A stretch of 64,000 bases of DNA from Mycobacterium intracellulare ATCC 13950 (GTDB lineage Bacteria > Actinomycetota > Actinomycetes > Mycobacteriales > Mycobacteriaceae). The stretch covers positions 3,782,001-3,846,000 of the forward strand of contig NC_016946.1 of assembly GCF_000277125.1 (NCBI RefSeq), in the 5' to 3' direction. The notes below the pieces were generated by a model that was given only the letters and a program-made list of their open reading frames with translations, ran no database searches and was not told where the DNA came from. Numbering within the stretch: position 1 is the first letter of the stretch; every line of letters starts with the position of its first letter. The position numbers were made by a program, and so were the translations under genes. This document shows positions 1 through 6,999 of the stretch, in pieces.

Positions 1-369
1 GAGGCCCGCATCGACCTCGACGCCGACGCCCGGCTGGCCCGGGGCGTCCGGGTGGTCGCCGGCGAGCCCCGGGTCCGCTACCTGCACACCGAGCCGGGCG
101 CCGCGCCCGACGTGCGGGCCGCGTGGGCCGAGGTGCTCGGCGGCCGGGCGACCGTGTACAGCCGCGAGCAGGCGGTGGGCACCGGGATGTTCGGGCCGGT
201 CGCCGCGCCGCACCTGGAGCGGCTGGGCGACGTGGTGGTGGTCTGCTCGGGCGACACGGCGGTGCTGGCCAGCGCGCACGAGCCGCCGGAAGCCTCGCGC
301 CTGATCGGTTTCCACGGCGGAGCCAGCCCGGCCGAGATGGCGATCCCGCTCATCGTTTTCCGCCCCTAG
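1..369 (+). CDS. Type I phosphodiesterase / alkaline phosphatase family protein, C-terminal part
   Basis: This frame is open from the first base and ends at a TAG, so the gene is cut by the window edge and only its last 122 codons are visible. The C-terminus, with the segments VVVVCSGD and GASPAEMAIPLIVF, resembles the end of actinobacterial nucleotide pyrophosphatase/alkaline-phosphatase-superfamily enzymes, where such strands sit near the last metal-site histidine. No metal ligand can be assigned because the catalytic part lies outside the window. Codon use is strongly GC3-biased, as in neighbouring genes. The family call is inferred from the tail alone and the substrate is unknown. Confidence 0.6.
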   Translation, partial: EARIDLDADARLARGVRVVAGEPRVRYLHTEPGAAPDVRAAWAEVLGGRATVYSREQAVGTGMFGPVAAPHLERLGDVVVVCSGDTAVLASAHEPPEASRLIGFHGGASPAEMAIPLIVFRP

Positions 370-433
370 CTGCACCGACCGTGGATTCGGACCGACTTCA
401 CAGCTCGTTCCGACCGGTTTACCACGATTCGCG

Positions 434-913
434 TTGTACATTCGGCGCACTGTGTTGTTCCGGGTTGGCGGTCAGACTCGGCGGTGGCGGCCCGCCACCG
501 CGATCGTCGCAGCCCTGGGTGTGTTCATCGCCCTGATAGCCGGTTCGTCGCTGCGGCCTCAGTTCGCCGCGTCCAGCCTGCCCGAGCCTGCCGCCTGGTC
601 CGGCCCGGCCGCCGGGGTCGGCGCGCATGCGCTCCCCCGGGGCCTCCACTCCGCCGTCGGCCGCCCGGCGCCGGCCGCGTGGGAGTCGCCGGCACCGGCG
701 GACAACACCAACAAGAAGCCGTTCCACAGCATGTGGATGACGAAGGAACGGCCCCAAACCTGGAACCGTTCGTCAGCGCAAGTGGCCCTGTCACCGGCGC
801 CGACGACGTTCGGCCCGGTGCGGGCGGCGCCCGACCACGCCCAATCCCGTTCTCCCGCAATCATTGCCACCGACCGAGATACGTTGACCCGGCTCTGCAT
901 CGCCCGCGTCTGA
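434..913 (+). CDS. Hypothetical small membrane-anchored or secreted protein
   Basis: The reading starts at a TTG and gives 159 residues. After a basic N-terminus (RRTVLFR, QTRRWR) there is one hydrophobic stretch around residues 22-39 (AIVAALGVFIALIAG) that could be a signal anchor or uncleaved signal peptide. The rest is rich in Pro, Ala and Ser and has no recognisable domain. Third codon positions are mostly G or C, which supports a real gene. The TTG start is weak, without a clear ribosome binding site, and a downstream start cannot be excluded. It lies between a phosphodiesterase-like gene and a PPE gene on the same strand. I do not recognise the family. Confidence 0.5.
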   Translation: MYIRRTVLFRVGGQTRRWRPATAIVAALGVFIALIAGSSLRPQFAASSLPEPAAWSGPAAGVGAHALPRGLHSAVGRPAPAAWESPAPADNTNKKPFHSMWMTKERPQTWNRSSAQVALSPAPTTFGPVRAAPDHAQSRSPAIIATDRDTLTRLCIARV

Positions 914-983
914 TCGCCGCACGCCGCGCATTCGCGCGACAGGGCTCATATCTCCCGTGTCTATCTCGTGAAGGACGCCCCCA

Positions 984-1031
984 ATGTTTTCGAGCATCAA
1001 CCACACCGCCCGCCCCCGGCGGAGGCTGTAA
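984..1031 (+). CDS. Possible 15-codon upstream ORF coupled to the PPE gene
   Basis: An ATG follows the purine-rich AAGGA by nine bases and opens a 15-codon frame, MFSSINHTARPRRRL. Its TAA overlaps the PPE start by one base (TAATG). The PPE ribosome binding site GGAGG lies inside this frame, so translating the short frame would carry ribosomes to the PPE start. Whether the peptide is made is unknown; the arrangement is seen directly and the coupling is inferred. Confidence 0.35.
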   Translation: MFSSINHTARPRRRL

Positions 1032-1990
1032 TGGATTTCGCGACGCTGCCCCCGGAGATCAACTCCGCGCTGATGTATTCGGGTCCCGGTGCGGGATCGA
1101 TGGTCGCGGCCGCCGCGGCGTGGGACAAGCTTGCCGCGCGGCTCTGCACCGCGGCGGCCGACTACCGGGCGGTGACCGCGAAGCTGGCGGCGCAATGGGA
1201 GGGCCCGGCGCCCTCGGCGCTGCGCGAGGCCGCCCGCTACGTCGACTGGCTGGACGCCAACGCCGCACGGAGCCAGGAGGCGGCCGTGCAGCTGGGCGCG
1301 GCGGCCGGGGCGCACGAGGCGGCGTTCGCGGCGACGGTGCCCCCACCGGCGATCGCGGGCAACCGCGCGCGCCGCACGGCACTGGTGTCGGCGAACTGGC
1401 TGGGCCAGCACAGCGCGGCGATCGCGGACGTCGACACCGACTACGACGCCATGTGGGCGCGCAACGCCGGCGCCATGTACGCCTACGCCGACGCCGCCGC
1501 CGGCGCGGCGACGTTGGCCCCGTTCACCCCTCCGCCTTCCGACGCCGGTGCGCGCGCAGACAGCTGGCCGTTGAAGGCGGCGCCCGACGTCATATCGGCC
1601 GGCCGCCGCGTGATGTCGGCCATTCCCGGCGCGCTCGAGCACCTGTCGTCGGCATCGCGCACCACGTTCGAGGCGTCCCTTTCCTCGGTGACACCGTCGC
1701 TGTCGAAGCTGAATTCGCTGACCGCGCCGTCGGATTTCGCGATCGGCCACCTGAATTCGATGAACAAGGCGGCGGCGCTGCGCACACTGTTCCCCAGGCC
1801 GGCCGCCGTCGACGGGGTGAACGCGCGCGTGGGCCGCGGGGTGTCGCTGGGCGCGCTGTCGGTGCCGCCCAGCTGGACGACGGCCGCGTCCGCCGCGCAA
1901 GGCCTGGGCGGGGACCGGCGGGCGAAGGCGCCCGCGTGGTCGGGGCCGGTGGGTGCCACCGTTAGAGCGGAGTCACGTAGGCCGAGCTGA
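1031..1990 (+). CDS. PPE family protein (PPE-SVP type)
   Basis: The 319-residue product begins MDFATLPPEINSALMYSGPG, the hallmark start of the mycobacterial PPE domain. The domain spans about the first 175 residues and contains the WEGPA form of the conserved WxG turn near residue 56. Near the C-terminus GALSVPPSW matches the GxxSVPxxW signature of the PPE-SVP subgroup. PPE proteins are usually exported by ESX type VII systems, generally as a heterodimer with a PE protein. No PE gene is adjacent here, so the partner must be encoded elsewhere. The start is set by the PPE motif and a GGAGG site seven bases upstream. The last 29 bases overlap the convergent SDR gene. Confidence 0.9.
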   Translation: MDFATLPPEINSALMYSGPGAGSMVAAAAAWDKLAARLCTAAADYRAVTAKLAAQWEGPAPSALREAARYVDWLDANAARSQEAAVQLGAAAGAHEAAFAATVPPPAIAGNRARRTALVSANWLGQHSAAIADVDTDYDAMWARNAGAMYAYADAAAGAATLAPFTPPPSDAGARADSWPLKAAPDVISAGRRVMSAIPGALEHLSSASRTTFEASLSSVTPSLSKLNSLTAPSDFAIGHLNSMNKAAALRTLFPRPAAVDGVNARVGRGVSLGALSVPPSWTTAASAAQGLGGDRRAKAPAWSGPVGATVRAESRRPS

Positions 1991-2741
1991 TGCCGCCGTC
2001 GACCAGGAACGTCGACGCCGTGATGAACGACGCGTCGTCGCTCGCCAAAAACGCGACGGCCGCGGCGATTTCGCCGGGGTCGGCGAAGCGGCCCACCGGC
2101 ACGTGCACCAGCCGGCGCGCGGCCCGTTCGGGGTCCTTGGCGAAAAGCTCTTGCAGCAGTGGGGTGTTGACCGGCCCGGGGCACAGCGCGTTCACCCGGA
2201 TGCCCTGCCGGGCGAACTGCACCCCCAGCTCCCGCGACATGGCCAGCACCCCGCCCTTGGACGCGGTGTAGGAGATCTGCGACGTCGCCGACCCCAGGAC
2301 GGCGACGAACGACGCGGTGTTGATGATCGAGCCGCGCCGCGCGGGAACCATGTGCCGCAACGCCGCCCGGCAGCACAGGTACACCGACTTCAGGTTGACG
2401 TCCTGGACGCGTTGCCAGGCGGGCAGCTCGGTGTTCTCGATGACGTCGTCGTCGGGGGGTGAGATGCCGGCGTTGTTGAACGCGATGTCGACGCGGCCGT
2501 AGGCCTGCGCCGCGGTATCGAACAGCGCGTTGACCGCGTCCTCGTCGGCGACGTCGGTGGGCACGAACAGGCCGGACAGCTCGTCGGCCGCGGCGGCGCC
2601 CGCGTCGTGGTCGACGTCGGCGACCACGATGGTGGCGCCCTCGGCGCGCATCCGCCGCGCCGAGGCCAGCCCGATGCCGCCGCCGGCGCCGGTGACGACG
2701 GCGACCCGGCCCGCCAACCGTTGGGTGAGATCGACCGCCAC
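1962..2741 (-). CDS. Short-chain dehydrogenase/reductase (Rv2857c-like)
   Basis: This is a classical SDR of 259 residues. The Rossmann motif TGAGGGIG is near residue 17, NNAG near residue 90, the catalytic Ser in NTASF and the YTASK tyrosine-lysine pair near residue 155. It would oxidise or reduce an alcohol/carbonyl with NAD(P)(H); the substrate cannot be read from sequence. The GTG start is three bases after the aldehyde dehydrogenase stop, so it is the last gene of a four-gene operon with glutamine synthetase-like, gamma-glutamyl hydrolase-like and aldehyde dehydrogenase genes. That context suggests a step in amine or aldehyde catabolism. Its 3' end overlaps the convergent PPE gene. Confidence 0.9.
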   Translation of the reverse strand: MAVDLTQRLAGRVAVVTGAGGGIGLASARRMRAEGATIVVADVDHDAGAAAADELSGLFVPTDVADEDAVNALFDTAAQAYGRVDIAFNNAGISPPDDDVIENTELPAWQRVQDVNLKSVYLCCRAALRHMVPARRGSIINTASFVAVLGSATSQISYTASKGGVLAMSRELGVQFARQGIRVNALCPGPVNTPLLQELFAKDPERAARRLVHVPVGRFADPGEIAAAVAFLASDDASFITASTFLVDGGISSAYVTPL

Positions 2742-2744
2742 CGC

Positions 2745-4124
2745 CTAGTCCTCTCCGATCGCGATGAAAACGTTCTTGGTCTCGGTGAATCCCAGCGGCG
2801 CGTCCGGGCCCAGCTCGCGGCCCAGGCCCGACTGCTTGAAACCGCCGAACGGGGTGTTGTACCGCACCGACGAGTGCGAATTCACCGACAGGTTCCCGGC
2901 TTCCACCGCGCGGGACACCCGCAGGGCGCGGGACAGGTCGTTCGTCCAGATCGATCCGGACAGGCCGTAGGCGGTGTCGTTGGCCAGCGTGACGGCGTCC
3001 TGCTCGTCATCGAAGGCCAGCACCGTGACCACCGGGCCGAAGATCTCTTCGGTGACGGTGCGGTCGGTGCGCCGCGGGGTGAGAACCGTTGGCGGGAACC
3101 AGAATCCGCGCCCGCTCGGCGCGGTGCCGCGAAACGCGACGGGGGCGCCGTCGGGCACGTAGGACGCCACCCTGGCGCGGTGCGCGGCCGACACCAGCGG
3201 GCCCATTTCGGTGCCCCGGGACGCGGGGTCCCCGACGACGACACCTTTGACGGCGGGTTCGAGCAGCTCCATGAAGCGGTCGTAGACGCTGCGCTGCACC
3301 AGGATCCGGCTGCGGGCGCAGCAGTCCTGCCCGGCGTTGTCGAACACCCCGGCCGGCGCGGTCGCGGCCGCCCGCTCCAGATCGCAGTCGGCGAACACGA
3401 TGTTGGCGCTCTTGCCGCCCAGCTCCAGGGTCACCCGCTTGACGCGGGCCGCCGCCCCGGCCAGCACCCTTTTGCCGACCTCGGTGGAGCCGGTGAACAC
3501 GATCTTGGCGATGTCGGGGTGCGTGACGAACCGCTCCCCCACCACCGGGCCCGGTCCCGGCAGCACCTGGAGCAGGTCTGGGTCCAGGCCGGCGTCGGCC
3601 GCCAGCTCACCGAGGCGGATCGTGGTCAGCGGCGTCGCCTCGGCGGGCTTGACCAGTACGGCGTTACCCGCCGCCAGCGCCGGCGCGAACCCCCAGCAGG
3701 CGATGGGCATCGGGAAGTTCCACGGGGCGATCACACCGACCACGCCTAGCGGTTCGTTGAACGTGACGTCCAGCCCGCCGGACACCGGAATTTGCTTGCC
3801 GGACAACCGTTCCGGGCTGGCGGAGTAGTAGGTCAGCACGTCGCGGACGTGGCCGGCCTCCCACTCGGCCGACCCGATGGGATGACCCGAGTTCGCGACC
3901 TCGAGGGCCGCGAGCTCGTCGCGATGGGCGTCGACGGCGGCGGCGAAAGCCCGTAGGCCGGAGGCTCGTTCGGCCGGGGATAGCCGCGCCCACCGCCGCT
4001 GCGCCGCCCGCGCGCGGCCCACCGCGTCGTCGACGGCCGCCGCGTCGGCGTGCTCGACCGAGCGCAGCACCTCCTCGGTCGCCGGGTTGATCAGTTGCGT
4101 CGCGCCCACGTCAGCGCCCCGCAT
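2745..4124 (-). CDS. aldC: NAD-dependent aldehyde dehydrogenase (AldC, Rv2858c-like)
   Basis: This is a full-length ALDH-superfamily enzyme of about 459 residues that oxidises an aldehyde to the acid. Visible motifs are PWNFPM near residue 125, the GSTEVGK cofactor loop, the general-base glutamate in ELGGKS, and the nucleophilic cysteine in GQDCCARSR. EEIFGPV and the SVRYNTPFGGFKQSG block follow toward the C-terminus. The ATG at 4124 overlaps the upstream hydrolase gene by 14 bases; a GTG at 4109, just after that gene's stop, is an equally plausible start. Placement between a gamma-glutamyl hydrolase and an SDR suggests a gamma-glutamylaminoaldehyde as substrate, which is inference. Confidence 0.92.
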   Translation of the reverse strand: MRGADVGATQLINPATEEVLRSVEHADAAAVDDAVGRARAAQRRWARLSPAERASGLRAFAAAVDAHRDELAALEVANSGHPIGSAEWEAGHVRDVLTYYSASPERLSGKQIPVSGGLDVTFNEPLGVVGVIAPWNFPMPIACWGFAPALAAGNAVLVKPAEATPLTTIRLGELAADAGLDPDLLQVLPGPGPVVGERFVTHPDIAKIVFTGSTEVGKRVLAGAAARVKRVTLELGGKSANIVFADCDLERAAATAPAGVFDNAGQDCCARSRILVQRSVYDRFMELLEPAVKGVVVGDPASRGTEMGPLVSAAHRARVASYVPDGAPVAFRGTAPSGRGFWFPPTVLTPRRTDRTVTEEIFGPVVTVLAFDDEQDAVTLANDTAYGLSGSIWTNDLSRALRVSRAVEAGNLSVNSHSSVRYNTPFGGFKQSGLGRELGPDAPLGFTETKNVFIAIGED

Positions 4125-4908
4125 ACGCCCGGGCCGCGTCCACGATCGCGGCGAACAACCGCAGATCCTCCAGGGACTGCTCCGGATGCCATTGCACGCC
4201 AAGCACAAACCGGTCCCCGGGGAGCTCCAGCGCCTCGACGACGCCGTCGGGATCGGTCGCGCTGACCACCAGCCCGTCCCCGACCCGGTCGATGGCCTGG
4301 TGGTGATAGCACGGCGCGTCGACGGTCTCCCCCACCAGCGCGGCCGCCCGGGTGCCGGCGACGGTGCGCACCGGCACCCGGGTGAACACCCCGTCGCCGG
4401 CGCGGTGCCCGCAGTGCCCGAGCACGTCGGGCAGGTGCTGGTGCAGCGTGCCGCCGAGCGCGACGTTGAGCACCTGTGCGCCGCGGCAGATCCCGAGCAC
4501 CGGCAGCCCCCGGTCCAGCGCGGCGCGCAACAGCGCGAACTCCCAGGCGTCGCGGTCGGTGCGGGGTTCGTCGGTCGTGGGATGCGGTTGCTGGCCGTAG
4601 CTGGCGGGGTCGAGGTCGTAACCGCCGGTGATCACCAGCGCGTGCACGCCGTCGAGCACCGCGCCGACGACCTCGGCGTCCGCCGGTTGCGGGGGCAGCA
4701 GGACGGCGATCCCGCCGGCCTGGATGACGCCCTCGAAGTAGTCGGTCGGCAGGTATCCGGCGGGGATGTCCCAGATCCCGGTCTGCACCCGCTCGAGGTA
4801 CGTGGTCAGGCCCACGACCGGGCGCACGGACTTGCGTGGCGATCGCAAGCGCGGCGCAGCCGGGCGCAGCGGGTCGCCACCATCCAGCTCAGAGCCGTTC
4901 AAAACCAC
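4111..4908 (-). CDS. Class I glutamine amidotransferase-like gamma-glutamyl hydrolase (PuuD type, Rv2859c-like)
   Basis: The product has a class I glutamine amidotransferase fold of the peptidase C26/PuuD kind, whose characterised members release glutamate from gamma-glutamyl-GABA. The nucleophile is in GICRGAQVLNVALGG and the histidine-glutamate pair in VQWHPEQ. It follows the glnA4-like gene with a 20-base overlap and precedes aldC. The GTG start at 4908 places a 45-bp dispersed repeat inside the coding sequence, giving the peptide [19 protein letters not shown] at 4827 (VRPVVGLTTYL) would start the conserved domain without it. I recall the M. tuberculosis homolog carrying tandem copies of this peptide, so the long form may be genuine. 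Confidence 0.88.
   Translation of the reverse strand: MVLNGSELDGGDPLRPAAPRLRSPRKSVRPVVGLTTYLERVQTGIWDIPAGYLPTDYFEGVIQAGGIAVLLPPQPADAEVVGAVLDGVHALVITGGYDLDPASYGQQPHPTTDEPRTDRDAWEFALLRAALDRGLPVLGICRGAQVLNVALGGTLHQHLPDVLGHCGHRAGDGVFTRVPVRTVAGTRAAALVGETVDAPCYHHQAIDRVGDGLVVSATDPDGVVEALELPGDRFVLGVQWHPEQSLEDLRLFAAIVDAARAYAGR
4836..4880. repeat. Dispersed 45-bp repeat with inverted ends, copy 1
   Basis: The element begins GTGGCGA and ends TCGCCAC, a perfect 7-bp terminal inverted repeat around a very GC-rich core. It is repeated at 54111-54155 with one mismatch (A versus G at base 33), and the next five bases, CATCC, also match. Here it lies inside the N-terminal region of the PuuD-like gene. The element resembles the 54-bp (18-codon) unit I recall as a variable-number tandem repeat in the M. 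tuberculosis ortholog; that link is from memory. Confidence 0.85.
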
Positions 4909-6274
4909 GCGTCCTTTCCCAGTCGGTGACCGCGGCGTTGAACGCCGCCAGTTCCACGCGGGCGTTGTTCAGGTAGTGGGCGACCACGTCGTCGCCGAAC
5001 ACCTCGCGCGCGAGCGCCGAGCGCTCGAAGGCCGAGGCCGCCTCGGCCAGGGTGGCGGGCAGCCGCTCGACCCCGGGGGCGTGATAGGCGTTCCCCGCGT
5101 AGGGCTCCGGTGGCTCGAGGCCCCGTTCGACACCGTACAGCCCGCCGGCGACGATCGCCGCCACCGCCAGATACGGGTTGACGTCGCCGCCGGGCACCCG
5201 GCACTCGACCCGGGTGTTGGGCCCGTGGCCGACCACCCGCAGCGCGCAGGTGCGGTTGTCCAGCCCCCAGGCCACCGCGGTGGGCGCGAAGCTGCCGTCG
5301 GCGAATCGCTTGTAGGAGTTGATGTTCGGCGCATAGAACATGGTGAATTCGCGCAGGGTTGCCAGCAGCCCGGCCACAAAGCTGCAGAACGTCGACGACA
5401 TGCCGTGCGGACGGGCGGGGTCGGCGAACACCGCGCCGCCCTGCGGGTCGCGCAGCGAGAGGTGTATGTGGCAGCTGTTGCCTTCTCGCTCATCGTATTT
5501 CGCCATGAACGTCAGGCTCTTGCCGTGCTGATCGGCGATCTCCTTGGCCCCGTTCTTGTAGATGACGTGGTTGTCGCAGGTGACCAGCGCCTCGGCGTAA
5601 CGGTAACCGATCTCCTGCTGTCCCCTGTTGCATTCGCCTTTGACGGCCTCGAATTGCAGGCCCGCGCCGGTCATTCCGTTGCGGATGTCGCGCAGCAGCG
5701 GCTCCATGCGCGACGACGCCGCGATCGCGTAGTCGATGTTGTAGTCGCTGGCCGGGGTCAGGCCGCGGTATCCGCCGGCCCACGCCTGGCGATAGGTCTC
5801 GTCGAACACCATGAATTCCAGCTCGGTCGCGGCGTCGGCGCTCCACCCGCGCCGGGCCAGCCGATCGAGCTGGCGGCGCAGGATGGCCCGCGGTGACACG
5901 GCGACCGGGCTGCCGTCGGCCCAGCCCACATCGGCGATCACCAGGGCCGTGCCGGGCAGCCAGGGAATGCGCCGCAGGGTGGACAGATCGGGCGTCAGCA
6001 CGGTGTCGCCGTATCCGGTGTCCCAGCTCGACATCGCGTAGCCATCGACGGTGTTCATGTCGACGTCGACCGCCAGCAGATAGTCGCAGCACTCGGCGCC
6101 CCGGGTGGCCACCTCGTCGACGAACAGTTGCGCGGCCACCCGCTTGCCGACCAGGCGTCCCTGCATGTCGGCGAACGCCACGATGACCGTGTCCACCGCG
6201 CCGGCGGCCACCAGCTGCCGCAGGGCACTCAGCGAGAGCATCGGGTCGGTCACGGCGTCATCGTCGGAGGCCAT
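4889..6274 (-). CDS. glnA4: Glutamine synthetase-like gamma-glutamyl ligase (GlnA4)
   Basis: The 461-residue product is a glutamine synthetase-family protein. Metal-site segments are visible at TELEFMVFD, VKGECNRGQQEIG and GNSCHIHLSL, the ATP-site NSYKRF segment follows, and the conserved Arg is in NRTCALRVVG. GlnA4-type enzymes are not the housekeeping ammonia-assimilating enzyme; the Streptomyces paralogs GlnA3 and GlnA4 gamma-glutamylate polyamines and ethanolamine. The downstream hydrolase, aldehyde dehydrogenase and SDR match a route in which an amine is glutamylated, oxidised and hydrolysed. This is the first gene of that operon. Which amine is used cannot be read from sequence. Confidence 0.92.
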   Translation of the reverse strand: MASDDDAVTDPMLSLSALRQLVAAGAVDTVIVAFADMQGRLVGKRVAAQLFVDEVATRGAECCDYLLAVDVDMNTVDGYAMSSWDTGYGDTVLTPDLSTLRRIPWLPGTALVIADVGWADGSPVAVSPRAILRRQLDRLARRGWSADAATELEFMVFDETYRQAWAGGYRGLTPASDYNIDYAIAASSRMEPLLRDIRNGMTGAGLQFEAVKGECNRGQQEIGYRYAEALVTCDNHVIYKNGAKEIADQHGKSLTFMAKYDEREGNSCHIHLSLRDPQGGAVFADPARPHGMSSTFCSFVAGLLATLREFTMFYAPNINSYKRFADGSFAPTAVAWGLDNRTCALRVVGHGPNTRVECRVPGGDVNPYLAVAAIVAGGLYGVERGLEPPEPYAGNAYHAPGVERLPATLAEAASAFERSALAREVFGDDVVAHYLNNARVELAAFNAAVTDWERTRGFERL

Positions 6275-6294
6275 GACCGTTAGTCAACCAGGCG

Positions 6295-6855
6295 CTACCA
6301 GGTGCTGGTGCGCAAAATGATCTCGGCGGCCAGTTGCGCCGTCGACTCCTGCACGGTGCGCCGTCCCAGATGCACCACCCGGTAGTCGGCGTAGACGTAC
6401 TGCTGGCTGGCCTGGGCCACCGACCGGGCGGCCGGCGAGCTGACCAACACGGTGGTGCCAATCTCCACCGGTGGGCAGTGCCCGTCGCGGATGGCGCCGT
6501 CGCGATCGCCGGCGCGCGGATGCCCGCGGTCGATCACCACCAGCCCGACGAACCGGCCCAGCCGGGTCGCCGTCAGTTCCCACGCGAGGTCGCCACCGGC
6601 GCGGTCGCCCATGACGACGGCCCAACCGATTCCCAGCGCGTCGAGAATGCCGATCACCGACTTGGGGGTCAGCCGCGGGTCGAAGCCGATTACGACCGTC
6701 CGCAGCGATGCGGTGTGCAGGCGCTCGCAGACCGCGTCATACGCGGCGGGGGCGCGTTCCTCGTCGCCCAATATGACGACGACGACGCCCGTCTCCGGTC
6801 CGGCCACAACGACCGGGACCGGGAACCCCTCCAGGGTGGTCATCATCGAGGACAC
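6295..6855 (-). CDS. Alpha/beta-hydrolase-like protein lacking the nucleophile serine
   Basis: The 186-residue product has the alternating strand/helix pattern of a small alpha/beta hydrolase. In place of the nucleophile elbow GxSxG it reads MGDRAGGD, with Arg at residue 85 where Ser is expected. It probably does not hydrolyse esters and may be a binding or structural derivative. It reads from a GTG (VSSMM) or from ATGs three and four codons later. It lies 20 bases upstream of glnA4 on the same strand, so it may be cotranscribed with the amine operon. I do not recognise a characterised ortholog. Confidence 0.65.
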   Translation of the reverse strand: MSSMMTTLEGFPVPVVVAGPETGVVVVILGDEERAPAAYDAVCERLHTASLRTVVIGFDPRLTPKSVIGILDALGIGWAVVMGDRAGGDLAWELTATRLGRFVGLVVIDRGHPRAGDRDGAIRDGHCPPVEIGTTVLVSSPAARSVAQASQQYVYADYRVVHLGRRTVQESTAQLAAEIILRTSTW

Positions 6856-6999
6856 CCAAGCACGCTACAGCCAAACGGCATGCGCGCGCGATGATTCTGC
6901 GGCATGTGATACAGGGACACAGTTTCCACCGGCACTCGATGACGGCCCGCCGGCCGCGTCGTCAACGGCGGCGTTCACATCGCGACGTCGGCGAATACC

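Noticed and set aside
2607..3749. Long open frame on the plus strand opposite the aldehyde dehydrogenase gene
   Set aside because: Such frames arise from GC-rich third positions of the true minus-strand gene. The translation has no domain and the minus-strand enzyme has all its motifs.
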